From assembly GCF_028389875.1 (NCBI RefSeq), contig NC_084663.1, positions 214,606,876 to 214,670,875 of the forward strand: DNA of 64,000 nucleotides. Reading direction: 5' to 3'. This DNA is from Rhea pennata (taxonomy: Eukaryota; Chordata; Aves; Rheiformes; Rheidae). The position numbers and the translations under genes were made by a program. Below are positions 1-11,800 of the stretch, piece by piece. Numbering within the stretch: the first letter of the stretch is position 1; each line of letters starts with the position of its first letter. The notes under the pieces are model-generated. The model ran no database searches. It worked only from the letters and a program-made list of their open reading frames with translations, and was not told the DNA's origin.

Positions 1-1130
1 GGACAGGAAACCCCAAGCTAAGGAAAGGTGGGCAGCAGAGGTGGGGGAGAAGAGCTGGACCTAGCACAGCTCCTCAAGCACCATGTCCCTTCTCAAGGAG
101 GATGGGTGCAGGCTGACCTCCACCTATGGCTTCGTGTGGCCAACAGGAGTCAAGTATTCTTCAGCATGTGCAAAACCAGCAGAATCTAGCCAGTTGCAGT
201 TGGAATGGACATCACCATCTTGGATGCTTTTGTTCAGGTCTTCTCTGATCAGCTTTTTAGCCACTGAGTTGACATGCGTCATGCCAGTCGTGACTGACTT
301 TGGCCTTGCATCCTGCAGTCAGTCAGGACAATTCAAACTGGGGTAGTGAAAATATCCACAAAACAATTCACTAGATGACCCACTCGGTCTTTCTCCCTGT
401 AATTGCAGGGTTTGAGAGTAGAGAGCCCAGGCACGTGGTTTCCTTGCCCAGTCTTGCCGCAAGGATGCTGTTTACTCACCCAAAAATGAAAATTGTTCGT
501 CCTGCAAAGCTGGACTAGTCGTATCTTGTAAGAGCAGCCGCGACTCTATTTTAGGGTTAGACATTAGATACATTTGATCCTGGTTTAAAACCAATTGCTC
601 AGACCTAAAAAGAGTTTCTCCCATTCCTCCTTCTTCTAAGCATGTGTTTATGGCTTGCTGGAGATAACGACATGGCGCCACGTAGCCAGCCAAGTATAGC
701 CGGGGTGACTAGGACCCCACAGAGATAACTGGGAGGTTCTTGTGGTCCCACTCAGTGGAGCCATGGTCACTTGGAGGACTCCTGACCTGACAAACATTAT
801 AGCAGCCGCAGGAGGCAGTGGGGGAATTGTCTCCATCTGCGCTCAACCCTGAGCACCATTCGTGAAGAGAAACAGAACATTTGTAGGGTGATTCACCTCA
901 TTCACCATCCGATGTGGGTCCCTCTGTGCTTCTGGCTCTGCACATGCTAGTGGCACTATTTGGGTTCAGAGTAATTGGAGAGGTACCAGCTGGAAATTTT
1001 TTTTTTGTTCTTACTGTTTGTAAAAGCACTAACTTATACTAAAAATGTGGGTTTTTGTGACAATAACTGTACATTTTTTATTTTTGTAACATGATCTCAG
1101 ATTTCTTATAGGAAATAAATTTATTTCAAC
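1..1130 (+). other. Possible 3' UTR end of an upstream gene
   Basis: No coding exon is recognised here. The last 150 bases are T-rich and A/T-rich and end in a canonical AATAAA, then a GT-rich stretch, which is the layout of a + strand mRNA 3' end. In vertebrates the gene preceding P2RY6 is P2RY2 on the same strand, so this could be its 3' UTR, but the stretch cannot be tied to any gene from sequence alone. Confidence 0.3.
1114..1119 (+). terminator. Candidate poly(A) signal AATAAA
   Basis: AATAAA is followed about 12-20 bases later by a possible CA cleavage site and at about 1,157-1,168 by a GT-rich element (TGGTGTGTGC). This is the normal spacing for polyadenylation. The hexamer also occurs by chance in A/T-rich DNA. 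Confidence 0.35.
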
Positions 1131-2997
1131 TACTAGCACTCTTCTGCTGTCTCCTCTGGTGTGTGCAGGGAAGAGGGTAGCAGACATAGGAGTGGGGTTA
1201 CTGAACGTCTCCCAGGAGCTGGGTGACCTGCTCAGGTGGAGGGGGCTGCTGGAACGACCCAAAACCCAGCAGCTCAGTGAGGAGGGCTTCATCTCTGAGC
1301 TGACTTCAGTTTTTCTTGCCACCATCTCCCTCTTTCCAGAAATGTCTAGTAGTGCCCATGCTCTTCCCAAGTCGTTGCCTTTTGAAGGCAGGAGGATAGG
1401 CGATCCAAAAGAGCCAGCCAACCGTAGTGGATGAGGCTTTGGTGTGGAGGCAGCTCAAAGGCAACCCCAGCATTCCCCCTGATGGCTCTTGTCCTGCAGC
1501 TGAAAGTGGATCTCTAAAGCCATTGAGCAGGTTTCAGGCCTCCCTCTGTCTGATCTGTCCCCAGCAGCTTCCTAGAGCTCCTTGCAGTCACTGCACACCA
1601 GACCTGCACAGCGCGGCCAAGTGTTTTTAACAAGGTGACCCGAAAAACTCTGATTTGATCTTAGATGGCTCAACAAAGGTTCAAGCAGGCTAGAAGATGC
1701 TCTGGCACCAAGTGAGGCAATGTCTCCTGGAGTCCACCTGCGGGGCAAAACTTCCTCGGCAGAACTCGGCCTCCGCCTAATATCTCCTGAATTTGGATCT
1801 GGATCTCCACTCACCCACAACACTCACAGGGGGTTGATGCCACCACTGGTAATGTGATCAATTCAGTCTCTGGTCTTCTTCTGGCTATGTGACCCATCTC
1901 CCCGTGCTTGGGGGAGGGGGGCTTTCCTAGGCTTCTCTTGTTGAAGACCAGACAAGGTTGCTAGATTAATTTGAGTAATCCCCAGTACCACAGTCTTTCT
2001 GCTTCACCTGGTGGCTGGGACCACCCACAACTCGTGCTGGAGTGAAATGACTTGTTCTCAAAGGCTTCTCACCCTGATCGAAAGAAACCAAGAGGGGGAG
2101 GTTTCCAGCATCTAACCACAGTGAAAAAAAAAATACTATTTTCTATTGTAATTTATCTGTCGTCTGCTCCTAGCCTTGGCTTCTGCTATGCCTTTCTCTG
2201 CCAAGGTAATGAGTCTCTGAGGACGCCGTCATTTCACTTATGAATTTATTATAAGCTGTGATTGAATCACCTTGAAATCTTCCTTGTAATAAGCAGAGCA
2301 GCTCGAATTCCTTCCCTCTCGTCCGCAGGCAATAGCCGCTCTGTGTCACTCAGCCGAGCGCCGACTTGTGTGAGTCACTCAAACCCAAGAATGTGAATTT
2401 AGCAAGAATAATATCCACCAAGGGGGAATGAGGAGGTCGTGGTGGCACTTCAGAGAAAGAGAAAACCAAGAAACCACTCTTCCTAAATAGCTCTGAGCAC
2501 TGGGAGCAGCAAGGGAAAGTGCACAGCGCTAACAGTTTCCTGCCACCCAAGCACATCTGCCGCATGGACTGGAAGACTGCACGGCTCTCTCTGATTTTTT
2601 GCTAGCCCTCAGTGTCCATGTACAGGATTTTTTCTTCCCCGTTCATGCCTTTCGAGGAAGCAGATCCTTAAACCAGTGGAGGCAGGCAGCTGGCCGTGCT
2701 GTTACTGTGAGTCACTTGATATGTCCACTTCTCTTCAAGTGCTGGGTCCTGGGTACATTTTTCTTTCAGTTTTCCTCTTTTGGGGCCTGATTTTCAATGG
2801 AGTGAGTCTTCGAAATTGCCCCATCTGCCCTGCCGAGTAGTTTCTGAACCCGTGACCAATTCAACAGCGAACTGGTGTCTCCACACTGTTGAGCTCCTAC
2901 AAGGCTCACAGAAAAGAGCTCGTCGCCAAAGCAGGGAGAGAGCCAAAGGAGTCCTCACCTGATAGCTCAACCTTTACGTTAGACACCAGAGAATCCT

Positions 2998-3043
<46 letters not shown>

Positions 3044-6000
3044 CCGGGGACGTCACCCAGTTCCCTGATGCTCCAGCCTGCGGTGGCTTGGCGAGGCACA
3101 ACGCCTTCGTTTCACCCAGCGTTGGCCCCAGGGTGCCGTCCGGGAGCCCGGCATCGGGTTCACTTAAACGGCAGAGATTCCCGTATCCCGCAGGCTAATA
3201 ATATTATTCCAGGAGTTCCCAAAAATGGATCGAGCGACGTATCATTTGCTTTGAAAAAACAACCCGGCAAGTGTTTGAAATAACCCACGCCAATCACCCG
3301 GCTTTGCGACCGGTTTATTTTAAGGCCTTCACAAGCTGAACGCCAATATTTGCAGACTCCTTAGCAAATAAACGCCCAGGAAAGCCCAAAATGTCCAGTT
3401 TAAATATTCTTTCTAAACTGGCTAACCACAGTCAGGGCAATCCGGTGCTGGATCTCAGAGGAAGAGCTAATTGCCGAAGTCTCCCAGCAAGCTGAAAGCA
3501 GCGGGTTGGGTGGTGGCATCGGTGAGATGAGCTGCAAGCTCTCAGCTCGGCTGCTGGAGGCTCCTGCCCGCGGGAGAGCGGCTCCTCGGCCGCGCCGCCG
3601 AGGTTCTGCCTCTGCTCTGCAGGCTTTTTCTGTCCTTGTTCAATAGTGCTCTCCCGAAACGTGAGACTTTTCATTTTCACAGCCCCATTTTTCATTTCAG
3701 GATCGAACCGTCTTTGGCATCTCGTGCTTTCGCGGTGTACCAAAGACCATAAGGAGCATTTTTTCAGTGTTTCTTTTTTTCTTTTCCCCCCCCTCGCCTC
3801 GGTCCCCATGCCTCCTTTGCAATCAAGATGAAGTGAGATGTCAGAGCGTTGTCACATTAAAATATCTGTCAGCTCTTGAAATTCATGTAAAATATTTTTA
3901 AAATGATGGAGGCATATTTAAAAAAAAAAAAAGAAAGGAGTTTTTTTGGCTCAGGGACAAACACAGGTGAATCCTCTGCAGCAAAAAGCCTCTAAAAGTG
4001 GAATCTCAAATGCAGGGAATATTACAGCCTGAGTCTTCCCGTGGTGGCCCTCGTCAGATGGCCCCGGGCACCTCGGCATGAGCATTCGTTCCTCAAATGG
4101 AGCCTGTAAAGGTTGGGTGTCTCCAGAAACAGGACTCACATGTCCAGCTTCCCACGAGGAGTCCTGAGTGGCTCAGCCCTCCCTGGCAGATGCGTGCGTC
4201 TCCCTCCATGGTGGGGACCAAAATGACTTTCCCAGCGTTGCGGTCCCTGCCGCCAGCCCGTGTCTCGCTCTCCAGCGCAGGCTGCGCAATCGCGGCCCCG
4301 CGGGTCTCGCGGCCCCGGAGCTGACGCCTTGGTTTGCTGCAAATTCAGAAAAAATGGCACGCTGCACCGGGGCCAAACCCTTAGAAATTTAGCGGGGGGG
4401 GGGGAGGGGGGAAATCAGGCTCTTTGCTTTTGGATTGAAATCCTGGCACTGGCTCCTTCACGGCCGGGGGAGAAGGTTTGGAAATGAAAGAGGGAGAATT
4501 GAGACGATTTCCAGCACAGCTCTTCGCACGCATCCTGCAGGAGGAAGATCTGCTCGGTGGTGGATCCTCACTAGGATCCCATCGTGGAGAAAAGGATGAG
4601 GGACCCTCGCGGTCCTGAAACCCAGGTGGAACACCCAGCCTATTTATTTTGCCGATCACGGGGTCTGGAGGAAGGAGAGGGCACCTCCTTCCCGGTGGTG
4701 ACGGCACCCGAGGCATCTCCAGGCGGAGCAAACGGGATTGCGAAACATCTGCCAAGAGCGCAGCTTCGCCACAGTCTGTCTCCCTCTCCCTCTGTTGTGT
4801 TTGGCCCGAACTCCAGGAGCAAGATCAGCAGGCCTTTTGTACGCCATGTACCACCCGACGCTGGACACAGCACCAAAGGAGCTGGAATAAATTGCTCAGG
4901 CTCCAGAGAAAGGCTCCTGCCCTTTCCTGTGCTGCAGATCTGCCCCAGGAGGCTGGAGTCATTGCAGCAACCTCTGAGTTCCCAATTGCTCCAGTTTACT
5001 CCTTTTCTCAGGCAGTTCATCGACGCAGTAGGAAAGACCATCCTACTGGTACCAGGAGAGAACAAACATCCTGTTATTTCCATCTCAGCTGTTTCTGAGG
5101 ATGCAGGTTGAACCCAGAGCTGAATAAGTCCAGGAAGAAATGTGCATTTGCTGAGCGAGCCCACTAAAAAGAGGAATATAACCATGGAGATCAGGATTTC
5201 GGGCTGCTGTGTCCAGGCTCAGCTCACCATCCAAATCCCAAGATATCTTCTGAATCAGCCCAGAAAACTCAGCCAGCTCTGTCAGGGGCATTTTCTCTTC
5301 CTTCAGAGTGGTGGCATTGCCTGCCCCTGGCCCACCATCAGCTTAAGTGATGCTACCAGAGCCTGACCCTGGATCCAGACATCTCCGTACCTGCCCTGTC
5401 TTTGTATTCCCTGTCCCCAGGATGTTCCAGTGGGGTATCAGCATGCAGAGATGCAACCCTGCACCTTGGCACAGGACTCTTCAGCAGGCGCCCAGCTCAG
5501 ATCCGATGGAGGATTTCCTGCTCTCTGCCTTCCAGGCCAACGTCCTGGACTGATCTGCCTTGCAGAAGTTGTTTTTCCTTAATAGGGTAAATCCTGCTGC
5601 AGCAGAGTCCTCTGCCGGCAAAAGGGGGACATGGCAGAGCAGAAGCTGGAGCAGGGGGTTGGGGCAGCTGCCAGGGTGAGAGGAGGTTGCACCCCACCAA
5701 GGGCTGTCAGAGGAGTAGGAAAGCAGGGCTGAGCCCACCCCTTCTCCCACCCCAGCCCCAACCAGCGTTTGCAGTGATCACTACACTACTGATGCCGTAG
5801 ACACTTGTCACCTTCCCACTGGTGACACCACAGGACCAGCACGCTCCAGGCATTGCTCAGCCACGGTGGGCCATTTCAGGCTTGACGCTTACCCTGGTGG
5901 AGCCTGAAACCCAGTGCTGATGCCCAAGCCTTTCCCAGTGGACAGAATGGGCCTGAACACCCCATACTGGGTGAAAGACAGAGTGTAGAGCCCTGGCTTT

Positions 6001-8740
6001 TCATTCATTAATGTGCAAATAGTAATTTCTGTCCATTCAAAAGCAAATTGTACCCTTTCCTCCTTGCCTTGAGACGTAACCAAACCTGAGCACCACAAAC
6101 TCATGCACTGGAGAAGTTTGGTCACCTGTGTCTGTCTAGGAGGCCCCAAACACCTCTGAGCTGCCAGAAGATGCAGCATTGTTAAGTGGTATTGGGGGCC
6201 ACCAAAGTTCAGATCCCTAAACTGGGAGAAAAACATGCCATATCAACAACGGCCAGTTTACTGCCAGTTTGGTGAGCTGAACTAGCTGGCCATGGGGTCC
6301 AACACACCAGGGCCAAGCTAAGGGATTGAGCATCTAGACCCCAGCTAACACTGGGAGCATCAGGGTGCCCCTAAGAGGACACTGCGGTGCTGGGTTGCTG
6401 TGTCTGCGGTGGGACAGCCAACCTAGCCAGCACACCCTGTGGCCACACGGCTCTTCCCTTTCTTTTGCTCCAGGCCATGCCATTGCAGTCAGGGCCCTGG
6501 TTTTCATCCACGCTCTCCAGCCTGGCTGAGAGGGACTTTCCGGGGGATGGAGATGTTTATATTCGCTTTGAAGTTCTCCTTGCGTGCCAAAGCTGAGCAA
6601 CAGCATGGGATGAGAATCAGCCTCCCTCCCTGTAGCCGTGGGTTTTAAGGCCAAAAAAGGGGCCCAGGCATCATCTGTCTGCTTTTCATCCAGCCTCCCA
6701 CCCGCTGCTCTCAGCTCTGTCCCTGCCCACGACATGAAGACTCAATATTTGTTTAACTTTCTTTTCTCCTGGTCACTTCATCCCCTTTGCTTCCTTCTGA
6801 ACCATTGGCCAGAAGCGCCCTGGCCTATCCTGGTTCATACTTGATAGCCCAGTGCAAAGAGCACTGTTTTCCTCTCAGGGCCTGAACAGGACTTAGTCAA
6901 ACTTGGGGTGAGTAGGTCTAAGAAGAGGGTCACACCTAAGGGTGCCTAGATTTATAGCCTCAAGAAGATCTTTCTTCCCTCCTGCTGCTCGCAGTTGTTT
7001 AAGTCTGCAGACTGCTATAGGGATGTTTGGGGCTGCAAAACTATGAGAGTGGCAGTTTGCATCACTGAGTAGCCAGTAGAAGATGCTCCAGACACAGAGG
7101 AGACTCTAAGAATGATTTATCCTCCCCTAAATGGACTAGGACTTTCCTCCACCTCTGGGAGAGGCAAGTAGAAAATCAGATGTCCAGCACCATCTGCTCT
7201 TCATGCCCCATAGCTTGAGTGTAGACTATTCTACCTCCCTTTTCCCTGACATTCACTTCCCTTTCTTCTTCCCTTTGGAAAGACAGCCAGGAAAGACCGA
7301 TAATCCTTTGTCCATCTAGGTGGAGGTGAAAGCCTGAGGAGCAGAGATTGAAAAGCCTCCCAGTGTCACCCTTGAGTCATTTGGGTTGGCTCTGGGAGTA
7401 TTTGGAAACAGCCCAGAGAGCTTTATTTTAGAAAGATGTTCCTGGCCTGTCCCCGAGGGGGGCAATCAGCCATTCACCTGGGGTACGATCCGAACTGTTA
7501 GCCCTCCAGGGATGGTTACTCAGCACACCCGCAATGTCTTTAGTGAGGCTATGAGCCCAGCTCTGGGTTTTAGGATGCCTCAGGTGGATGCTGGTGGATG
7601 CCTGTAAACCTCCTACGCTGGGTTAGGATGTAAGAGGATGCAATGTCCTGGCCTTTCGTAAGGCATCCGTTAAGAATGTTATGAAAAATGCCACCAAAGG
7701 TTCATGCTAGTAACTAGCCAGGGCTGAGACATGGGCTCAGACATTGGCCAATGATGGTCCAGGCTGTTTGACTCTCATCACGTTTCCAGTTGGTGGCCTG
7801 CAGAAGCTCAGCTGGTGACACACTCCAAAACTAATCCAAAAAGACAGAGTTAAGCTGCTCCATGGACTAGCCTCCGAAGCAAGCCCTGCCAGCCCTCCTG
7901 TCGCCAGGCATCGCCAAACCCAACCCGCCCCTATGTTCCCCACGCTGCCCGCAGCTGTGTACCAGCCATGTAAGGCTTCAGCTCTGCCACCACCCAGCTG
8001 GACAGATGCATTTTGTCTCATGACCACCATTCACAGTCTCAGCCCCTGATTAAGGAATTTTGTTCTGGAATGCTCAGTGGCCATGGTTTCGTTGTGGCAT
8101 CTGAGCTACCAGTAGACCAAGGAGATGGGAATAAGGAAAGAAAGATGCTCTAAGGTACTCAGCCTCACTTCCCCCGACACTGCACTGGCTTTCTCGAAGC
8201 TCTTTGATGCCCCAGAGCCTGCTGCATGCACTCAACTGCAGGACCATCCCCTGGGATCATAAGGGGATGATGCCTGTAAATGGACACGTCTCCCTTGGCA
8301 ATATTTCCAAAGGCAAGAAGCCAGCCTGAGCTCACCCCCAGGTGTTGGTGGGAGGCAAGGATGCTCCCCAGAGATGTTTCCATTTCTCCCAACCCAGGGG
8401 AAGGATTTCTTCTCTGACTCCCAAGGAGCTGTAGAGGATTAACTCAGACTACAAGGCTAGGATAGGATTACCCTGGGCAATTATATATGCCTTGAGGCTA
8501 GGAGTTTCCACAGGAGCTAGTCATCTTGGGTTTCCTCTGCTGCCAGGGAGAGGAAGGCACTCCAAGGAGCAATTTGTCTTCTCTTGTGGACATCTGGTAG
8601 ACAGTGAGCCCCTCCACTGGCTCTACAGGGAGCCCAGGGCAACCAAGTCTGACAGAGTCACCTACACTGGTGGCACCTCCATCTGGGTAGATGTCTGAAC
8701 TCCTGTGGGGCACACAGATAGGATCAGATAAGGTATAGAA
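1131..8740. other. Intergenic, no gene recognised
   Basis: Open frames are all short and resemble no protein I know, and no pair of splice signals framing a coding block is visible. The only clear repeat is the AC run at 3,001-3,040. The stretches 2,240-2,720 and 3,040-3,420 are richer in CpG and in transcription-factor-like words (two identical AP-1 words, a CRE-like word) than their surroundings. Confidence 0.6.
3001..3040. repeat. (AC)20 microsatellite
   Basis: Twenty uninterrupted AC units, immediately followed by a CpG-rich stretch that contains GACGTCAC at 3,049-3,056. Likely length-polymorphic. Confidence 0.95.
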
Positions 8741-8744
8741 AAGG

Positions 8745-8835
8745 AACCCATGGAGGTCTTCAGTCTAACTGCCTGCTCAGAGCAAGGCTAGCTCCAAAGC
8801 TAGACCAGATTCTTCACACTACAACTGCAGCACAG
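8745..8835 (-). mobile_element. Old CR1 LINE fragment, minus orientation
   Basis: The + strand text from 'ggaggtcttcagtctaac' through 'agctccaaagctagaccag' resembles the reverse complement of an avian CR1 segment (group of words usually read as 'agtccaac...tgctcagagcag...ccaaagttagaccag'). It is short, diverged and has fuzzy borders. The assignment rests on remembered CR1 wording, not on an alignment. Confidence 0.45.
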
Positions 8836-11800
8836 CTCACCTCATCCCAGACTGGCATCTCAAGGGGTCCAGGGTATGCATGGCCCAGAAATGCCTGTTT
8901 CTCCCCATCAACTTTAGAGAAATCCTGGGCTGGTCAGTTGAGGAACTGTTAGATGAGATGAATCACCTCCAAAAAGCCCCTCCAAAGCACCTCATGGGGC
9001 TTTACTCTCTGCAGGATACCTGATACTCAAATGTCTCACCCCTCCAGAACCCCTCAGGATTAGCTCTCAAGGTTGTGACTTAAAAATAACTGACTGGGGG
9101 CAGGGGTTGCATTGCTGTCATTGCAGTGTCACTAAAATCAGCTGCAGCTTCTCCAAACCCAGTGTGTTGGTGAGCCCTCGACAAGCACACTGACACACAC
9201 CGATGTCCGTGCAAACCCAGCTCCTTTCCAGCAGTATGCTCTCATCCCTGCACTCTTGCCAGGTGCTCTGTGAAGGCAGCCAAAGAGCCACAGGGCTTTG
9301 CCAAGGAAATGCTGAAGGCCATGGAGCAACTCTCCAGCTCCTTCCCCATCTGCTCTTCATTAGGCAAATCAGATGTGCGCATCCAGCTGGGTGGTCTGAG
9401 CTCTGAAATCTGCTGTCGGAGGTCTGTGGCTGGCTCCCAGGGTAATGTGCACAGACCAATCTTCCTGACGTTTTCAACAGCCCTAGCTTTGCTGCACTGA
9501 AATAGGAAGCAATGACGCTGCTTTCGCGGAACGTCACGAATTGTTCGGCTCCTCCTCAGAGCAGCTGTCCTGTGAAAAGGCATCACGGATCTGGACGGAC
9601 GAGTGATTGCGACCCTCCTCACTGGGCTGTGGGCAGGTTCCCAGGGCCCAGGCTCCATCTTATAATTAATACCCAACCAGTCTGAGCCTCGTCCAGACTT
9701 TCTGGGATCATTTGCATCATAGAAATTCGTCATCTCCTCGCAGGCAACACATCCCAGGTGCTGCAACCCAGGCTTTCGATCTTCAGACACCTCACTAGAG
9801 AGGTAGGTCTCTCCTCTCTACAGCACAAAGTCTTGAGGAAGAACAACCCCTCATAGCATAGAAATCCTCCCATCTCCAAAATATTTCCCTTTTTTGTCTC
9901 AATATGGAAATGACTCCTAACATGGCAATTTTCCAAGCATCTCAAGAATTAAACTGAGTAGAAATTTGATGCAGAGATAGACTTAAAACAGCTGTTCTTC
10001 TTGGTGGTTGCCCATAGATGGAGGAAGAGAGCTTCACTCTTCAGGATCTCTCCTTTGGAGATCCAGCTGAGGAGGATGTGCTGTGTTTTGGGGCTGTCTT
10101 CCTCCTCTTCTACCTGGTCTGTGTGATTTAATGCCTGCCTTGGGGAAGGACGTTGGCCATGGCTGTCATGACTCCTAGTACCCAGCACAATGTGAACGCA
10201 CAAGGCAGAAATGGTCTCTCCAGGAGCCCACATACCCTCTTAAGAGATTCCCAAGAAGGAGATGTCTAGGGGGAGAACAAGTGAAAATGGTGCTGGCGAT
10301 GGTGTCAAGGTTTAATCTGGAGATTCACGGATCAGTGCTGGAGCCAGGTCCTCACTGGGGTAGGTGTGAGTACAGCCAGCGACACTGGCCCTAAATTTTG
10401 TCCTTCGAGCTGAGAGACAAGGAGGTTCAGTCCTGCTAGGTTAACAACTGCAGCGAGGTTGGATTTGTTGGAGAGAGATTTCCCCCAACTAGTCATTTCG
10501 CAGCTTGCAGACTAACATTTTTTGGGGATGGAAATCATTTTAGGGGAATAGTTAAACTCCCAGAACAACTGGAAGTGTGGAGCTTTTCATTCAAAATTAA
10601 ATGGCTTGTTTGGGAAATGCAGAAGTATTTCCTTTTCTTCTTTTCTAATGGAAAGCATTTGATTTTTCATTTCAAAAGGACATCTTTTTAATGAAGAAAT
10701 GGCTCATTTCTTAAAGAAAGAAAAACAAAAAAAGAAAGGGTTAAAGAATCTGACAGAAAATATCTGCTTTGACCTCCCTTTGACCTGGATAATTCTTTCC
10801 TTCCAAATTTTGGTTCAGCCACCCAGTCAAAAAATGTCTTCTCTGCCAGACTCACCACTCAGGCCTGCTTTGTGGGTTTTGTCTGGTTGTGAATTAATGT
10901 GATTATTGTGAAACTGGTGGACACACACTGGACGTAAACGCTGTGTGGGAGGAGAAATCAATTACTGGACTGTGAGAAGTTTGATTTAGTAGAAAAATAA
11001 CAAGAGAAAGATTTTGTTGCTTCATTAGCCTGCAGATAAAGCCCTCACAAAAGCAATGCATTTGGCCAGTAGCAAGAGATAAATAAATTAATTTCTGGAG
11101 AAAGCAAATGTTTACCCTGAATGGTACAAACTGCCCCCAGCTAATCTCAAGTTTAATGAATAGCATGATTTAATAACACTAAAAAGGGCTTCTTTGCGAG
11201 TGCTCAAAGCAAGATCCCAAGGAGAGGTTAGTGTGCATCGAACAGCTACGCCTGGTTACCACTATCCTACCTGCTGATGAGTTTTATACGAGTATCCAGG
11301 GCCTGCAGGTGCTGTTGCATGGCCTCTGCTTCCTGCACTTGACAAGATGCTCCCACCCAATATCTGCATCTCCTCATTTTGGGGCTTGTTACAGCTCCAG
11401 CCCATCTCCCTGTAGGACAGCAGGTTGGGAAAAGGCTCATGGGACACCCTGGCACCTCGTTGCAAGGTAGTTCAACACGGTTGAATGTTTTTTTGCCATT
11501 CTCTTGCCCAGATACTCAGTATCGCGAAGTTCTGCAGCTCTTCACAGAGGGCTTTGGTTCCTCTTGTTTGTTTTTATGCTTTTAGCAAGTTGTTCTCCAA
11601 AATCTTTCTTGCCCACTCCAACAGGTTTGTACGTTTAGTTTGCAGTGTCCATGATCTTTTTCGTATCTGCCCTGTTGGACACAATGTGGACTTCCCGGAG
11701 GAAATTTTCTTTCTTTAAATGACTTTCTTTACTCTGCTGTTTAACTCTGCCCACCCTGGGGAACCTTTCTAAAGCCTTTTTGAATCAGTGCTTTGCATTT

